Origin: Candidatus Allofournierella pullicola
Lineage (GTDB): Bacteria; Bacillota; Clostridia; Oscillospirales; Ruminococcaceae
DNA length: 64,000 nucleotides
Assembly (NCBI GenBank): GCA_019114225.1
Contig: DXFW01000008.1
Span: 1 to 64,000 of the forward strand
Direction: 5' to 3'
In this document: positions 35,833 through 44,588 of the stretch, one piece after another
How the letters are laid out: each line of letters begins with the position of its first letter
How positions within the stretch are numbered: the first letter of the stretch is position 1
Notes under the pieces: generated by a model
What the model was told of the DNA's origin: nothing
The model's input: only the letters and a program-made list of their open reading frames with translations
The model's database searches: none
Program-made: the position numbers and the translations under genes

Positions 35833-36567
35833 TCACACCCGGCCGTAAATGCCTTTGACGCTCACTTCGCCGCTGAGCACATGCCGCAGGCCGCCCTGGG
35901 CGGCCACCACCAGCCGGCCCTGCTCGTCCACCGTCTCGGCCACGCCCTCGCCGCCCTCGAACCAGACCTGGCGGCCCAGGTTCACGCAGCGGGCGGTGTA
36001 GGCCCCGCGCAGAGGGGCAAAGCCCTCCCGGTAGAAGCGCTGCAGGTCCTCGTCCGCGGTAAAGCGGCGGCTGAGGGCCTCCGCCAGCTGGCGGGGCGCG
36101 TCGGGGGGCAGGGGATGGCCCAGGTGGCCCGCCACGCTGACGCCGTGGGGCAGGCCGGCGGCGGCAAAGAACTCACCGGTCTGGCTCAGGTTCACCCCGA
36201 TACCGCTCACAAACGCGCCGCCGAAGCCCTCGCACAGAATGCCCACCGCCTTTTTGCCGCCCAGCAGCAGGTCGTTGGGCCACTTGAGGGCGCACTCCAC
36301 CCCGAAGCACTCCTCCAGCGCCCGGGCCGCCGCCAGCCCCGAGGCCAGCGGCAGGCAGGCCGGGTCGGCCAGCGGCTCCTTGAACAGGATGGTGTAATAG
36401 AGGGCCGCGCCCGGCGCGTTCTGCCACACATGGCCCCGCCGGCCCCGGCCCGCGGTCTGGCAGGTGGTCCACACCGCGTCAAAATGGCCCATCCGGGAAA
36501 GATGGGCCTTGCAGTAAAGATTGGTGCTGTCCGCCTCGGGCAGCGCCGTCAGCCTGGGCTCACTCAT
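35833..36567 (-). CDS. birA: biotin--[acetyl-CoA-carboxylase] ligase
   Basis: 244 residues. Catalytic domain only: DSTNLYCK, biotinyl-AMP loop QTAGRGRRGHVW, and KWPNDLLLGGKKAVGILCE, then VSGIGVNLS. The N-terminal HTH of bifunctional BirA is missing, so it does not act as a repressor. It attaches biotin to carboxylases. Its start overlaps the end of the phosphoesterase gene by 8 bases. Confidence 0.93.
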   Translation of the reverse strand: MSEPRLTALPEADSTNLYCKAHLSRMGHFDAVWTTCQTAGRGRRGHVWQNAPGAALYYTILFKEPLADPACLPLASGLAAARALEECFGVECALKWPNDLLLGGKKAVGILCEGFGGAFVSGIGVNLSQTGEFFAAAGLPHGVSVAGHLGHPLPPDAPRQLAEALSRRFTADEDLQRFYREGFAPLRGAYTARCVNLGRQVWFEGGEGVAETVDEQGRLVVAAQGGLRHVLSGEVSVKGIYGRV

Positions 36568-37048
36568 AGTCCGGCATCTCCAGGTGCTCGAACACCGGGG
36601 CCTTGCCCTCCTCCACCGTAATGCGCCCGTAGGTGGGGCGGCCGGTGCGGGGCAGCGCCGCGCTGCCCGGGTTGAACAGGGTCACCTTGTTCAGCCGGAC
36701 CAGGTCCGGGCAGTGGGTGTGGCCGAAGAGAGCCACGTCCGCGCCCCGGCAGATGGCGCCCCGGGCCAGGTCGTCGTAAGAGTATTTGACGTTGTACTGA
36801 TGGCCGTGGACGTAATAGAACAGCACGCCCTCAAAGGCGGCGAGGCCCTCGCCGGGCTCCAGCGCGCCGAAATCGCAGTTGCCGTGCACCGGGTACACCG
36901 GCATGGGCAGGGCGTCCTGCACCTTTTCCAGGTCTTTGCAGCCGTCGCCCAGGAAGATCAGGGCGGCCGCTTTGGGGTTTTTGGCCGCGACCCGGGTGAA
37001 GGCGCTGGCCGAGCCGTGGGTGTCGGATAGGACAAGGATGGTTTTCAT
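36560..37048 (-). CDS. YfcE/MJ0936-type metallophosphoesterase
   Basis: 162 residues. All five metal motifs of calcineurin-like phosphoesterases are visible: SDTHG (start), FLGDG, HGNCD, YYVHGHQY and FGHTHCP, followed by NPGS. Small YfcE-type members cleave phosphodiesters in vitro; the physiological substrate is not known. Start overlaps the rsmI stop as ATGA. Confidence 0.92.
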   Translation of the reverse strand: MKTILVLSDTHGSASAFTRVAAKNPKAAALIFLGDGCKDLEKVQDALPMPVYPVHGNCDFGALEPGEGLAAFEGVLFYYVHGHQYNVKYSYDDLARGAICRGADVALFGHTHCPDLVRLNKVTLFNPGSAALPRTGRPTYGRITVEEGKAPVFEHLEMPDYE

Positions 37049-37893
37049 TCGTTTTCCTCCTGCCGGGTCAGCAGCCGGTAGATCTGGCTTTTGCTGAACG
37101 GGGTATTCTGGGCCGCCTGTTTTGCCGCGGCGCTGGCGCTCATGCCGCCCTCCATCAGGGCGCGGGCCTGTTCGGCCGCCTCCTCCAGGGTGGGGGGCTG
37201 GGGCTGATTCTCCTCCGGGGAGGCGCCGGCCATCACCAGCACGTACTCGCCCCGGGGGTTGTTGTTCTCATAATACTCCGCCGCTTCGCCCAGGGTGGTC
37301 TTGACCACCTCTTCGTGGAGCTTGGTCAGCTCCCGGGCCAGGGTAATGCTGCGGCCGGGACCAAAGGCCTCCAGCAGGTGGCCCAGGGTCATGCGCAGCT
37401 TGTGGGGCGCTTCGTAGAAGATGACGGTGCGCTCCTCGCCTTTGAGCTGGTCCAGCCGCTCTTTGCGCTGGCGCAGATTGGTGGGCAGAAAGCCCTCGAA
37501 CACAAAGCGCCCGGTGGCTTGTCCGCTCACCGCCAGGGCGGTGACGCAGGCGCTGGCCGCCGGCACCGGCACCACCTTGATCCCCTCGGCCAGCGCGTCG
37601 GTGACGATGACCTCGCCGGGGTCGGAGATGGCGGGCATGCCCGCGTCGGAACACAAAGCGCAGTTTTCCCCCGCCTGGATCCGGTCCAGGATGTAGCGGC
37701 CCCGCTCCTTGAGGTTGTGTTCGTAATAGCTCACCAGCGGCTTTTTCAGCCCCAGGTGGTTCAGCAGTTTCAGGGTGACCCGGGTGTCCTCGGCGGCGAT
37801 GAAATCCACGCTGCCGAAGGTGGCGGCGGCCCGGGGAGTCATGTCCTCCAGGTTGCCGATGGGGGTCGCCACGATATAGAGTGTGCCGGCCAT
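37045..37893 (-). CDS. rsmI: 16S rRNA (cytidine1402-2'-O)-methyltransferase
   Basis: 282 residues. SAM-methyltransferase of the tetrapyrrole-methylase fold: LYIVATPIGNLEDMT, AAEDTRVTLKLLNHLG, CSDAGMPAISDPG and FYEAPHKLRMTL are the RsmI signatures. It methylates C1402 in the ribosomal P site. ATG 37893 is preferred over the GTG nine bases earlier because an AGGG lies at the right distance. It follows the trmN6-like gene directly, as in many Firmicutes. Confidence 0.95.
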   Translation of the reverse strand: MAGTLYIVATPIGNLEDMTPRAAATFGSVDFIAAEDTRVTLKLLNHLGLKKPLVSYYEHNLKERGRYILDRIQAGENCALCSDAGMPAISDPGEVIVTDALAEGIKVVPVPAASACVTALAVSGQATGRFVFEGFLPTNLRQRKERLDQLKGEERTVIFYEAPHKLRMTLGHLLEAFGPGRSITLARELTKLHEEVVKTTLGEAAEYYENNNPRGEYVLVMAGASPEENQPQPPTLEEAAEQARALMEGGMSASAAAKQAAQNTPFSKSQIYRLLTRQEENE

Positions 37894-37898
37894 GGCCC

Positions 37899-38603
37899 TC
37901 ACATCCCTTCCCGATAGATTTTTTGAAGCTGGGCCGAGGGGCGGCCGCCCTCGTCCTCCATGAGAATGTCCGGCTCAAAGCGCAGGCCGGGGCGGCGGTT
38001 CTTCTGCGCCTCCACCAGCACCAGCCAGGGCGTGCCGCCCGCTTCCTGCTTTACAAAGGCCGCCCGCTTGGGTTCAAGGCCCGCCGCCGACAGCACCGCG
38101 CACACCCGGGCGAACTGGTCCGCCCGGTGGCAGAGGGCAAACCGCCCGCCGTCCCGCAGAAGGCGCGCCGCCGCGGCGGCCACCTGCTCCAGGGTGCAGC
38201 CGCCCTCGTGGCGGGCATTGGCCCGGGCGGCCTTGGGGCTGACGAAACCCCCGGTAAAATAAGGGGGATTGGCCGCCACAAGGTGGGCGAGGCCGTCCCC
38301 CGGAAGATCGTTCAGATCGGCGCATTCCGGCACGATGTGCGCCAGCGCCGCCTCTTGGGCCACCGCCTGTTCCAGCAGGGCGGTGCCCTCCGGGTCCACC
38401 TCCACGGCGCGGCAGGGGCCGCGGTGGCCCAAATCGTGCCAGCGCAGGGCCACGATGCCGCAGCCGCTGCACAGGTCCACCGCCGTTTCCGCCCGCCGGG
38501 GCCGGGCAAAGCCCGAGAGAAGCATGGCGTCGGTGCCAAAGCGGTGGGCCCGGCTGATATACACCTTTGTGCCGTGGGCCAGCGTTTCCACCGAGGCTTC
38601 CAC
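37899..38603 (-). CDS. TrmN6/YabB-like tRNA (adenine) methyltransferase
   Basis: 234 residues. Rossmann methyltransferase with SAM motif VDLCSGCGIVALRW and the N6-adenine catalytic ANPPYF. The N-terminus YISRAHRFGTDAMLLSGF fits YfiC/YabB, which modifies A37 of tRNA1Val in E. coli. The neighbour pair with rsmI supports it. Exact RNA target not shown. Confidence 0.88.
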   Translation of the reverse strand: MEASVETLAHGTKVYISRAHRFGTDAMLLSGFARPRRAETAVDLCSGCGIVALRWHDLGHRGPCRAVEVDPEGTALLEQAVAQEAALAHIVPECADLNDLPGDGLAHLVAANPPYFTGGFVSPKAARANARHEGGCTLEQVAAAAARLLRDGGRFALCHRADQFARVCAVLSAAGLEPKRAAFVKQEAGGTPWLVLVEAQKNRRPGLRFEPDILMEDEGGRPSAQLQKIYREGM

Positions 38604-38654
38604 TGCCGCACCTCCCTCCTGAGTTTTTATGCACCGCGCAGCGCTGCAACCAAA

Positions 38655-38696
38655 AAAGCGGCGGGAACAAGGCCCGCCGCTCTTTTTTGTGCTTTG
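38655..38696. terminator. terminator of the ferredoxin gene (bidirectional)
   Basis: GCGGCGGG-AACAAGG-CCCGCCGC with A6 on the left and CTTTTTT on the right; the left A-run gives a U-run for the minus-strand ferredoxin transcript. Confidence 0.8.
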
Positions 38697-38715
38697 CCGG
38701 CGAAGAAAAGGCTAA

Positions 38716-38987
<272 letters not shown>

Positions 38988-38995
38988 ATGCAATT

Positions 38996-39023
38996 ATTGT
39001 AGCATAAAATCTAAAAAGAACAA
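38996..39023 (-). promoter_or_regulatory. promoter of ferredoxin
   Basis: Minus-strand TTGTTC, 16-base spacer, TACAAT. Confidence 0.65.
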
Positions 39024-39052
39024 GGGGCAAACGCCCCCCAAAAGGCAAAAAA

Positions 39053-39901
39053 TCAGGGCTGGTCCGGGTCGGGGGCTTTGGGCGCCCGCTTGCCGCCCCG
39101 CAGGTAGACGCACTCGCTGCGCTTGTAGTATTTGGGGGCCAGGGCCTCGCTGGCAAAGCGCACCTTCAGCATGCCGCTGACGGGGTTTGCCTCGATGACC
39201 ACGCCCTCGCCGTCCGGCGTGCGCACCACGCTGCCGTTCATGGGGGTAATGCTGTTGAGGTATTCATAGGCCTTGTGCTCGTAGGCAAGGCAGCACATCA
39301 GCCGCCCGCAGGCCCCGGAGATCTTGGCGGGGTTGAGGGACAGGCCCTGTTCCTTGGCCATCTTGATGGACACCGGCTGGAAGTCCTTCAAAAAGCGGCT
39401 GCAGCAGAAGGGCTGGCCGCAGATCCCCAGGCCGCCTTTCATCTTGCTCTCGTCACGCACGCCGATCTGACGCAGCTCAATGCGGGTGTGCAAAGCGCTG
39501 GCCAGGTCTTTCACCAGCTCGCGGAAATCCACGCGGCCGTCGGCGGTGAAGTAGAAGAGGATCTTGGAGCGGTCCAGGTTATACTCCGCCTCCACCAGCT
39601 TCATCTCCAGCTTGTGGGCGGCAATGCGCTCGTTGCACAGGTCGAAGGCGGCCTTTTCGTCCGCCCGGTTCTTTTCCATCCGGCGCACGTCCACCGAATC
39701 GGCCATCCGCTGGATGGGCTTGAGCTCGTGGCTCACCTGGCTGTCCGGCACGTCCCGGGGGCCGTCCACCACCTCGCCGCATTCCACGCCGCGGGCGGTC
39801 TCCACCACAACATAGTCCCCCTCCTTGACGTCGAAGCCGGTGGGGTCGAAATAATAGGCCTTTCCGCTGGCCTTGAAGCGCACTGAAATGATTTTCTTCA
39901 T
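39053..39901 (-). CDS. ricT: PSP1/RicT (YaaT) family protein
   Basis: 282 residues. The PSP1 C-terminal domain is complete with the conserved cysteines: GGLGICGQPFCCSRFL and ISGACGRLMCCLAYEH. The N-terminus (YYFDPTGFDVKEGDYVVVET) is also typical. In B. subtilis RicT works in the Fe-S-containing Ric complex that affects RNase Y and mRNA processing. Third member of darA-holB-ricT. Confidence 0.93.
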   Translation of the reverse strand: MKKIISVRFKASGKAYYFDPTGFDVKEGDYVVVETARGVECGEVVDGPRDVPDSQVSHELKPIQRMADSVDVRRMEKNRADEKAAFDLCNERIAAHKLEMKLVEAEYNLDRSKILFYFTADGRVDFRELVKDLASALHTRIELRQIGVRDESKMKGGLGICGQPFCCSRFLKDFQPVSIKMAKEQGLSLNPAKISGACGRLMCCLAYEHKAYEYLNSITPMNGSVVRTPDGEGVVIEANPVSGMLKVRFASEALAPKYYKRSECVYLRGGKRAPKAPDPDQP

Positions 39902-40088
39902 GGGGTCAACTCTCTTTTGCCCGGCCGCCGGGCGTGGGTGTCAGGTCCCTTGCCCGCGGCAGGTTTTGGGCAAGAGCGAAAGAGGGAAGAAGGGGCAGGG
40001 GACGTCTCGTCCGCCAAAAGGAAAAACACAAACGGCGCCGGGCAAAACCGCCCGGGCAAAAACAGCAGAAAAACGCGGGGGGCGGCCT

Positions 40089-40997
40089 TCAGCCGGCCGT
40101 GCCGCACAGCTTTGCCGCCAGCAGGGTGAACAGCAGCTTCTGGTTGAGGCTGCGGTCCATGCCGCGGCGGGCCTCGGTGCACCCTTCGGCGCAGCGGGCG
40201 GCGGCGTCCAGAGGCAGGCCCAGCCCCTGGGCTCCCTCCAGCACGGCGGCGGCCACGCAGGCCAGGTCCTCCAGCAGGCGGGCGGCGGCGGCGCGGTCCT
40301 TTTCAAAACCGGAGAGCAGCCGCATGGTCTCGTAGCGGTCGGCGCTGCCCACGGCCTTCGCCAGCTCCAGGGCGGCGTCCAGGCTGCGGCGGGCGGCGGG
40401 GTCGGTGGCGGCGGCCTTTGCGGGGCCGATCCGCCCGGCATAGACCCGGGCCAGCAGCGCCGCGTCGGGGCAGGCGGGGCAGGTCTCCTTGAGATAAGCC
40501 TCGCACTGGGCCGTGCTCACAGGGCACAGAAGGAACAGGCCGCAGCGGCTGCGGATGGTGGCCAGCACGGCGGCGGCGCTGGGGGCGGTGAGGATGAACA
40601 GCACCCCGGCGGGGGGCTCTTCCAGAACTTTGAGCAGGGCGTTGGCGGCGGAGGGGTTCATGTGGTGGGCGCCGTAGAAGATGACCACCCGGCCCGCGGC
40701 GGAAAGGGCGGTCTCATAGACCAGGCTGCGCACCTGGCGGGCCTGACCCACCAGGATCTCTCCCCGCTGGCCCTGGCCCCGCACCTCAATGCACTCGCTG
40801 CTGCGCCCGGCCAGCACCGCCTCGGCGGCGTCGCCCCCTTCGGGGAAGAGGAAATCGGCCGCAAGGCAGCGGGCGGCAAAGCCCGCGCCGCAGCCCTCCT
40901 CGGCGCACAAAAGCACACTATTGGAAAGCCGCCCTGCCTGCAGGGCGGCCTGAACGCTCTCTTTAAAGGCTTCGTTGCCCCGGATGCGGCTGAGCAT
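40089..40997 (-). CDS. holB: DNA polymerase III delta' subunit
   Basis: 302 residues. The clamp-loader core is visible: RLSNSVLLCAEEGCGAGFAA in place of a true P-loop, HHMNPSAANALLKVLEEPP and TIRSRC (the SRC motif). As expected for delta', the ATP site is degenerate. The Zn-finger cysteines of E. coli delta' are mostly missing. Start ATG overlaps the darA stop (TGATG); a GTG one codon earlier is possible. Confidence 0.9.
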   Translation of the reverse strand: MLSRIRGNEAFKESVQAALQAGRLSNSVLLCAEEGCGAGFAARCLAADFLFPEGGDAAEAVLAGRSSECIEVRGQGQRGEILVGQARQVRSLVYETALSAAGRVVIFYGAHHMNPSAANALLKVLEEPPAGVLFILTAPSAAAVLATIRSRCGLFLLCPVSTAQCEAYLKETCPACPDAALLARVYAGRIGPAKAAATDPAARRSLDAALELAKAVGSADRYETMRLLSGFEKDRAAAARLLEDLACVAAAVLEGAQGLGLPLDAAARCAEGCTEARRGMDRSLNQKLLFTLLAAKLCGTAG

Positions 40998-41320
40998 CAC
41001 AGTTTTTCGAAGCGCTCCACGTTGGTGACGAAGATGGTGGCGCCGCCCACGGTGACCTGCAGCGGATAGGCAGTGGCCACGCCAATGCCGTAGCTGGCGG
41101 TGCTGGGCACGACCTCGGTGCGCTGCTTGCAGTGCTGGGCGATGATCTGAATGCAGGGATCCACCTTCTCATCGTCGGTGCCGATCATGAGGGTCATGTT
41201 GCCGGCCATCAGAAAGCCGCCGGTGGTGGACAGACGGGTGACGGAAAAGCCCTCCTGGATGAGGTGGTTACAGACCTGTTTCGCGTCCTCTTTGTTGACG
41301 ATGGCAGTGATGAGTTTCAT
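40997..41320 (-). CDS. darA: cyclic-di-AMP receptor DarA/PstA
   Basis: 107 residues, PII-like fold. Start MKLITAIVNKEDAKQVCNHL, the nucleotide-binding RLSTTGGFL turn, and VGGATIFVTNVERFEKL at the end identify DarA (PstA). It binds c-di-AMP; downstream partners are not well known. ATG 41320 was chosen since the upstream frame is a shadow running into the promoter. It overlaps holB by the ATGA-type junction. Confidence 0.95.
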   Translation of the reverse strand: MKLITAIVNKEDAKQVCNHLIQEGFSVTRLSTTGGFLMAGNMTLMIGTDDEKVDPCIQIIAQHCKQRTEVVPSTASYGIGVATAYPLQVTVGGATIFVTNVERFEKL

Positions 41321-41374
41321 GGTATCATACCCCTTTCCGGCCTGCCGCGGCGGCAAAGCCGTTTCTGTTATTTC

Positions 41375-41403
41375 ATTATACCACACAGTGCCGCGGATTT
41401 CCA
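41375..41403 (-). promoter_or_regulatory. promoter of darA-holB-ricT
   Basis: Minus-strand TGGAAA, 17-base spacer and TATAAT with a TG one base before it (extended -10, TGGTATAAT). Confidence 0.7.
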
Positions 41404-41404
41404 C

Positions 41405-41434
41405 AAAAAACGGCGCGCCCAAAGCGGGCGCGCC
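41405..41434 (-). terminator. terminator of the rhomboid-like gene
   Basis: GGCGCGCCC paired with GGGCGCGCC around AAAGC; the A6 on its left provides the U-run for the minus strand. Confidence 0.75.
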
Positions 41435-41453
41435 TGGTGCGGCGTGTCGGTTT

Positions 41454-42119
41454 TCAGCGGCCGCGCCACTGGTTCTCCCATTCCCGGCGGCGACGGCGGG
41501 TCTCGGCGTCATTCCTGACGCGGCGGAAGATGTCCGGCCCGAAGAAGATGAGGAAGTTGGCAAGGCCCAGCACCGTGGCCAGCGCCTGGGCGAACTGGAA
41601 GCTGATGAGCAGAAACGCCACCTGCAGCACATACAGGCCCCCGGCGATCCAGCCCAGCCACTTCACCTTCACCGGGATCACGAAGAAGAGCAGCAGCTGC
41701 ATGTCCGGGAAGAGCCAGGCGAAGGCGAAGAACAGGGAATAGAACAGCGCCTCGCTGCTGCCCCAGCCGGTGATCAGGCAGGAGGCCCAGGCCCCCGCCA
41801 TGCCCAGCAAAAAGTAGACGTCGAAGGTGAAAGCGCCCCAGGCCCGTTCCAGCGAGGTGCCGATCCAGTAGACCAGGTAGACCTCCAGCGCGAAGAACAG
41901 CGGGTTCATGGTGAGGGACGGGCTGAACACAAAGCTCACCAGCCGCCACAGCTGCAGATGGGCCAGGCCCGACCGGGTGAGCTGCAAGAGATAATACACA
42001 TTGCTGTTCACCAGCATGATGACCAGCCAGGCGGCGATCTGGCCGCCTGCCACCACCAACATCAGGTTTTTCGGGGCGCGGCGGCCGTAGCGGTACTGCA
42101 TTTTTGCCAGCCAGTTCAT
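41454..42119 (-). CDS. rhomboid/derlin-like membrane protein, probably inactive
   Basis: 221 residues, about six hydrophobic segments. Layout resembles small rhomboid-like proteins: WRLVSFVFSPS after TM1-2, then helices and a basic tail (RRVRNDAETRRRRREW). The GxSG serine and the late histidine of active rhomboids are not seen, so it may be a pseudo-protease of the derlin kind or an unrelated membrane protein. ATG 42119 chosen; upstream frame is leader sequence. Confidence 0.6.
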   Translation of the reverse strand: MNWLAKMQYRYGRRAPKNLMLVVAGGQIAAWLVIMLVNSNVYYLLQLTRSGLAHLQLWRLVSFVFSPSLTMNPLFFALEVYLVYWIGTSLERAWGAFTFDVYFLLGMAGAWASCLITGWGSSEALFYSLFFAFAWLFPDMQLLLFFVIPVKVKWLGWIAGGLYVLQVAFLLISFQFAQALATVLGLANFLIFFGPDIFRRVRNDAETRRRRREWENQWRGR

Positions 42120-42266
42120 GGGGTATGTCCTCCTTTGGCGCGGCCCGGGGCCGCGTGTTGTTGTTTTGTTGTGTGTTTCTGCGGGGGCACTTTCACCCGC
42201 ATTTTTGGCATTTTGGGGCTTTCCATTCAACAAAAAGTTAATGGACCTTGAATTTTCCGCCCCGAA

Positions 42267-42353
42267 TGTTGAAAACTAATGGGTTGAGCAGGGGTTCTTA
42301 ACACTTTCAACAGAGTTTTCAACATTTCTGTGGAAAATCGGGGTTTATACACA
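42267..42353. promoter_or_regulatory. cluster of DnaA-box-like sites
   Basis: TTATACACA (42345-42353), TTTTCCACA (minus, 42337-42329), and TTTTCAACA-type sites at 42316-42324, 42304-42312 and minus 42275-42267. The first two differ from TTATCCACA by one base. The stretch is AT-rich. No dnaA gene is in the window. Confidence 0.45.
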
Positions 42354-42381
42354 TTGTAAACGGAACAAGCCCTGTTTGCAA
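42353..42381 (-). promoter_or_regulatory. promoter of the rhomboid-like gene
   Basis: Minus-strand TTGCAA, 17-base spacer, TACAAT. The DnaA-box-like cluster lies immediately downstream in the leader. Confidence 0.55.
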
Positions 42382-42405
42382 GAAAAATGGAGAATTGATG
42401 TGATT

Positions 42406-43293
42406 TCAGCCGGTCTTTTCGCCCACTTCCGGGGCGCGGAAGCCCTCGCCGAACACCTCGCTGGCCTCGCAGATCATCACCAGCGCGCCGGGGTCCACCT
42501 GGTGGGCCGCCAGCCGCACCTTGAACACCTCGTTGTTGGAGCAGGCGCACATGACCATCCGCCGCGGCAGGCCGGAATAGCTTCCGGTCACGTCCACCAG
42601 GGTGCTGCCCCGCTCCACCGCCGCGTCGATGGCCCGGCTCACCGCCTGGCCCTCGTTGGTGATGACCAGCACCAGCTTGCCGCTGCCCGCGCCGTAGATG
42701 ATTTTATCCATCACGATGGTGAGGGCAAAGGCGCTGACCATGCCGTAAAGGGCGGCGTCGATGTCGCCGAAGGCGGGAATGCCCAGCAGGATGACCGACG
42801 CGTCGATGACAAGGCTGAGGTTGCCGAAGCTGATGTGGGGGGCTTTGCGCTTGGCGGCGTGGATGAGGAAGTCGGTGCCGCCGGTGGAGGAGCCCCGCAT
42901 ATAGATAAGGGACAGACCCGCGCCCATCAGCACGCCGCTGAACCCCGCCGCCAGCAGGCGGCTGCCCTCGTAGACGGGGAAGAGGGGCAGCACAAAGTCG
43001 ATGATGACGGTGCTGATGACCATGGTGCGCAGGCTTTTGAGGAAAAAGACGCGGCCCAGGGTGCGCCAGGTGAGCAGCACCAGGGGCACGTTCAGCGCCA
43101 GGGTGACCATGCCCACGGGCAGGCCCCACAGATAGTTGATGATGAGGGCCATGCCCGAAAGGCCCCCGGTGGCAAAGCCGCCCTTGAGGGCGAAGGTGTA
43201 GACACCCACCCCCATGAGAAAGCTGCCTGCCAGGTCGAAGGCCAGGTCGGTGACGTGTTCCTTCCAGCGGGATGTTCTGCGCTTCATGGACAA
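42406..43293 (-). CDS. YitT-family membrane protein
   Basis: 295 residues. Five or six N-terminal membrane helices (FDLAGSFLMGVGVYTFALKG; GGFATGGLSGMALIINY; RGSSTGGTDFLIH) and a C-terminal soluble DUF2179 domain (KLVLVITNEGQAVSRAIDAA; GSTLVDVTGSYSG; MICEASEVFGEGF). Widespread in Firmicutes; function not established. Confidence 0.92.
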   Translation of the reverse strand: MSMKRRTSRWKEHVTDLAFDLAGSFLMGVGVYTFALKGGFATGGLSGMALIINYLWGLPVGMVTLALNVPLVLLTWRTLGRVFFLKSLRTMVISTVIIDFVLPLFPVYEGSRLLAAGFSGVLMGAGLSLIYMRGSSTGGTDFLIHAAKRKAPHISFGNLSLVIDASVILLGIPAFGDIDAALYGMVSAFALTIVMDKIIYGAGSGKLVLVITNEGQAVSRAIDAAVERGSTLVDVTGSYSGLPRRMVMCACSNNEVFKVRLAAHQVDPGALVMICEASEVFGEGFRAPEVGEKTG

Positions 43294-43390
43294 TGGGGCC
43301 GCCCTCCTTTTTTTGCGGGATACAGACCCATTATATCCTATGCCGGGGCAAATGAAAAGTGCGCCCCCCGGCAGGCGGCGGGCAGCAAAA

Positions 43391-43426
43391 AGCGGCGCTC
43401 CCCAAAGGGGGAGCGCCGCTCATTTT
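43391..43426. terminator. terminator of yeiH (bidirectional)
   Basis: AGCGGCGCTCCCC paired with GGGGAGCGCCGCT, with A4 left and TTTTTT right. Confidence 0.75.
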
Positions 43427-43429
43427 TTC

Positions 43430-44440
43430 TTACAGCAGGAACAGCCGGATGAGGCCCAGGGCAAAGAGCACCTGGCACATGCCCACCGACAGGCCGTAGC
43501 CCAAAGCGCGGGGGCCTTCCTTCACCAGGTCGCGGAACTTGACCCGCATGCCGATGGCCGCCAGGGCGATGATCTCGAACTGGCCGCTGATCTGCTTGGC
43601 CGCCAGGCTCAGCACCGGGGGAATGACGCCCAGGGTGTTCAGCACCGCCATGATGAAGAAGCCGATGATGAACCAGGGCACCCCGGCCTTGACGCCGCCC
43701 GCCGCCTTGCCGCCGGCGAAGAGGCCGCCCTCCTCCTCGGGGTTGAGGCGGGAAAAGACCAGCGCCACAAAGACGATGAACACGATACGGATGATCTTGA
43801 AGATGGTGGCGTCGGGCACGAACTCCGGCCCCACCAGGCCGGCGGAGGCGATGACCTGGCCGATGGACTGCATTACGCCGCCGATCATGGCGGTGGTGGG
43901 CAGCATGGCGTGGTTGTAGACAAGGCCGGTGATGACCGGCAGCAGCACCATCAGCACGGTGCCGGTGACGTTGACGATGGTGATGGAAATGCCCTTGTCC
44001 TTGCTGTCGGCGCCCACCACAGGGGAGACGGTGGCGATGGCGCTGGAGCCGCACACCGCGTTGCCCGCGCCCATCAGCAGGCAGAAGCGCCGCCCAAAGC
44101 CGAAGCGGCGGCCGATGAGGTAAGCGGCGGTGATGGTGAGCACCATCTGGCAGGCGATGAAGCCCACGCCGGAAAGGCCCACGGCGGCGATGTCGCTGAG
44201 CACCAGGGTGGCGCCGGTGAGAACGATGGAGTATTCCAGCAGGCTGCGCTCGGAGAATTTGGTGCCCGCGTCCATGCAGGGCTTATTCAAAAAGGTGTTG
44301 CCGCACACCATGCCGATCCCGATGGCAAACAGCGCCGCGCCCACCGAAGGCACAAACTTTGCGATCCCCTGGGCGATGAGCCCGATGACCAGACAGGCCA
44401 AAAAGCCCGGCGCTTTTTTCAAGATCTGTTCTTTCACCAT
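43430..44440 (-). CDS. YeiH-family putative sulfate/sulfite exporter
   Basis: 336 residues with about ten membrane helices. The signature GAGNAVCGSSAIATVSPVV near residue 125 and AIGMRVKFRDL near residue 300 identify UPF0324/YeiH. It is divergent from a LysR regulator, the same pairing as yeiE-yeiH in E. coli, where sulfite stress is involved. Substrate is inferred from that. Confidence 0.9.
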   Translation of the reverse strand: MVKEQILKKAPGFLACLVIGLIAQGIAKFVPSVGAALFAIGIGMVCGNTFLNKPCMDAGTKFSERSLLEYSIVLTGATLVLSDIAAVGLSGVGFIACQMVLTITAAYLIGRRFGFGRRFCLLMGAGNAVCGSSAIATVSPVVGADSKDKGISITIVNVTGTVLMVLLPVITGLVYNHAMLPTTAMIGGVMQSIGQVIASAGLVGPEFVPDATIFKIIRIVFIVFVALVFSRLNPEEEGGLFAGGKAAGGVKAGVPWFIIGFFIMAVLNTLGVIPPVLSLAAKQISGQFEIIALAAIGMRVKFRDLVKEGPRALGYGLSVGMCQVLFALGLIRLFLL

Positions 44441-44544
44441 TGCGTTTTTCCCCGTTCCTCTTGTATTTTTGTCCCTTTGGGGGCTGACACGCCTTGATTA
44501 TACGGCCCCTTTCATATAAAATCAATTTAGAGATAGCCTTCAAC

Positions 44545-44572
44545 TTATCAACAATTATTATAGTTTTCCACA
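44545..44572. promoter_or_regulatory. pair of DnaA-box-like sites upstream of lysR
   Basis: TTATCAACA (44545-44553) and TTTTCCACA (44564-44572), each one base from TTATCCACA, lie in the AT-rich gap between yeiH and lysR. Confidence 0.4.
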
Positions 44573-44588
44573 AAAGGAGGAAGGGCCC

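Noticed and set aside
42230-42405. Chromosomal origin (oriC)
   Set aside because: The DnaA-like boxes are imperfect and neither dnaA, dnaN nor rpmH lies nearby.
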